Positions 62,827 to 64,000 of a stretch of 64,000 bases of DNA are shown piece by piece. Positions within the stretch are counted from its first letter, which is position 1, and every line of letters begins with the position of its first letter. The notes beneath the pieces are model-generated. The model was not told the origin of the DNA. It saw only the letters and a list, made by a program, of their open reading frames with translations, and did not search any database. The DNA comes from Gemmatimonadota bacterium. GTDB taxonomy: Bacteria; Gemmatimonadota; Gemmatimonadetes; Palauibacterales; Palauibacteraceae. The position numbers and the translations under genes are program-made. The stretch covers positions 60,649-124,648 of the forward strand of contig JAJCZV010000070.1 in the NCBI GenBank assembly GCA_029262175.1, given 5' to 3'.

Positions 62827-62833
62827 ACGATCT

Positions 62834-63718
62834 TCATGTCCGCGGAATCCACTCCGCGAGACCTGCGCCGATCTCGTGCGGGGCGTCTTCTTGGACAAAG
62901 TGGATGCCGTGTCCGATGTCGACCGTCTCGAGATTCGGAAGTCGTGCCTGACACCATTCCACCACCGGGGCGCGCATCAGCGTCCCGGGCTTGGCCTGGA
63001 AGAGCAGCTTCGGGTGTGCGGAGTCGCGGAGCCAGTTCGAGTACGAGGCGACGGCCTCGACCACGTCAGCGGGAGAGCCTTCGATGGGGATCTCGTTGGG
63101 CCAGCGCCAGACCGGCTTGCGACTCTTCGCCTCCAAGAAGGGCTTTCGATAGTGCGCCATCTCCTCTTCCGACAAGTCGCGGACGATCGCGCCCGGAAGG
63201 ACTCGCTCGACGAACATGTTCTGGTCGACGATCAACTCCCACCCCTTGTCGGGCGTGCGAAACGCCTTAAACAGCGCCTCCATGTCGGGGTGCAGATCGC
63301 TCCAGCTCCGGACGGGTGCCACGATGGACTCCATGAACGCAAGCGCTTTGATCTTGTCGCTGTTGCGCGCGGCGTAGTGGAAGCCCAACGCAGAGCCCCA
63401 GTCGTGGAGCACTAAGGTGATCCGGTCGAGGCCGAGCGTCTCGATGAACCCGTCTACATACGTCACATGATCGAAGAAACCGTACTCGAGGTCCGGTTTG
63501 TCAGAAGCGCCAAAGCCGATGAGATCGGGCGCAATGGCTCGCCCGAGCCCGCTTACATAGGGGATGATGTTACGCCAGAGATACGAGGAGGTCGGGTTGC
63601 CATGCAGAAACAGAATCGGGTCTCCGCTGCCCTCTTCGACGTAGTGCAACCGGGACCCTTCAACGTCGACAAACCGACTCTCGAATGGAAACTCGGCGGA
63701 AATCGCACCATCGTTCAT
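62834..63718 (-). CDS. dhaA: Haloalkane dehalogenase (DhaA-like, HLD-II subfamily)
   Basis: 294 residues, the usual length. The catalytic set is complete and numbered nearly as in DhaA: Asn41 (HGNPTSSYLW), nucleophile Asp106 and halide-binding Trp107 (VLHDWGSALGFHYA), Glu130 (FMESIV) and His273 (GHGIHFVQED). The use of Asn41 and Glu130 puts it in subfamily HLD-II. The enzyme cuts carbon-halogen bonds of alkanes to give alcohols and halide. It converges with the DinB gene. ATG at 63716-63718 starts MNDG; upstream sequence in frame is not conserved. Substrate range cannot be read. Confidence 0.92.
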   Translation of the reverse strand: MNDGAISAEFPFESRFVDVEGSRLHYVEEGSGDPILFLHGNPTSSYLWRNIIPYVSGLGRAIAPDLIGFGASDKPDLEYGFFDHVTYVDGFIETLGLDRITLVLHDWGSALGFHYAARNSDKIKALAFMESIVAPVRSWSDLHPDMEALFKAFRTPDKGWELIVDQNMFVERVLPGAIVRDLSEEEMAHYRKPFLEAKSRKPVWRWPNEIPIEGSPADVVEAVASYSNWLRDSAHPKLLFQAKPGTLMRAPVVEWCQARLPNLETVDIGHGIHFVQEDAPHEIGAGLAEWIPRT

Positions 63719-63844
63719 AGGCCTTCTCCAGTTCAAATGGGTCGCGCACGCACTGGCCGTGCGCCCGCTGGCCGCGAGCCTGCTCACAATAGGGAGCGAG
63801 ATGATTCGTAACCACGCCACCCAGGTTTCCAGCCCGGATGTTCC

Positions 63845-64000
63845 ATGCTGATCCGCAGAAAGGATCTGGACGAGATCGTGGCCGGGCGTACGGATCTCGC
63901 CTTTCGACGGTGGAAGCGGCCGACCGTAAAGACCGGGGGAACGCTCAAGACTGCCGTGGGCGTCCTGTCCGTCGAGAGCGTGGAGTCGATCGAGGAAGCC
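63845..64000 (+). CDS. ASCH/PUA-like domain protein, N-terminal part (3' end outside window)
   Basis: The first 52 residues are seen; the frame is open at the window edge. The start MLIRRKDLDEIVAGRTDLAF followed by RRWKRPTVKTGG resembles small ASCH-type proteins, which have an RNA-binding PUA-like fold. Only the N-terminus is available, so this is tentative. Confidence 0.55.
   Translation, partial: MLIRRKDLDEIVAGRTDLAFRRWKRPTVKTGGTLKTAVGVLSVESVESIEEA

Overview
The window is a GC-rich, gene-dense stretch of a diderm (Gram-negative type) bacterial chromosome with about 55 protein-coding genes, cut at both ends. The mix of lipoproteins, signal peptides, TolC/RND efflux, an outer-membrane barrel ending in Phe, sortilin-type propellers, CRTAC1-like FG-GAP proteins, DUF3179, DUF4342 and DUF4139 suggests Gemmatimonadota or a neighbouring phylum. 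That assignment is inference from gene content; no rRNA, tRNA or phylogenetic marker is present to prove it. I found no CRISPR array, IS element, phage gene or origin. No gene-free stretch exceeds 300 bases; the longest (50747-51023, 277 bases) lies between divergent genes and shows nothing I can name.

Region 1 (1-8343). The tail of an M20 peptidase faces a nine-gene minus-strand run read from the right: sufC, sufB, sufD, a Rieske ferredoxin, sufS, sufU, rsgA, a Nudix hydrolase and an OsmC-family protein. Several junctions are 4-base ATGA overlaps. The OsmC gene carries an in-frame UGA exactly where the family has its first redox cysteine, and a bacterial SECIS-like hairpin follows it, so it reads as a selenoprotein. 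The run starts from a recognisable sigma70-type promoter wrapped in two copies of a 13-bp near-palindrome and a 7-1-7 Fur-like palindrome.

Region 2 (8344-24083). A zinc-type oxidoreductase, glycerol-3-phosphate dehydrogenase coupled to a small lipoprotein, a sodium:neurotransmitter-type symporter, a hairpin array ahead of a 52-residue peptide gene, a DUF3179 lipoprotein, a beta-propeller/TlpA thioredoxin fusion, a small secreted Cys/His protein, a lone anti-sigma-like protein, and an RND pump in the order permease, TolC, adaptor.

Region 3 (24212-38816). An SLC12-type cation-chloride cotransporter, a propeller protein, small membrane and TPR lipoproteins, DUF4342 and DUF4139 proteins, an HtrA/DegP protease, FabH, a membrane Ser/Thr kinase with its kinase domain at the C-terminus, an M28 peptidase, and a protein resembling a CpsD/MinD ATPase that has lost its P-loop.

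Region 4 (38813-50746). A sortilin/VPS10-type propeller, a class C beta-lactamase-like hydrolase, a coupled trio (membrane winged helix, double zf-TFIIB, lipoprotein), and a four-gene operon joining a DUF3311 peptide, a sodium:solute symporter and hydantoinase/oxoprolinase subunits A and B.

Region 5 (51024-64000). Two multihaem c-type cytochromes (17 and 7 CXXCH) overlap an outer-membrane barrel gene, a possible porin-cytochrome electron conduit. Then come a Nal1-like serine protease with a free-standing copy of its N-terminal domain, an amidohydrolase, two NTF2/DinB-type secreted proteins around a 1232-residue Ca-motif lipoprotein, a haloalkane dehalogenase with its catalytic residues intact, and the start of an ASCH-like gene.

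Paired short hairpins repeated every 22-24 bases occur at three unrelated loci (7288, 31591, 43734) and look like a dispersed repeat class.
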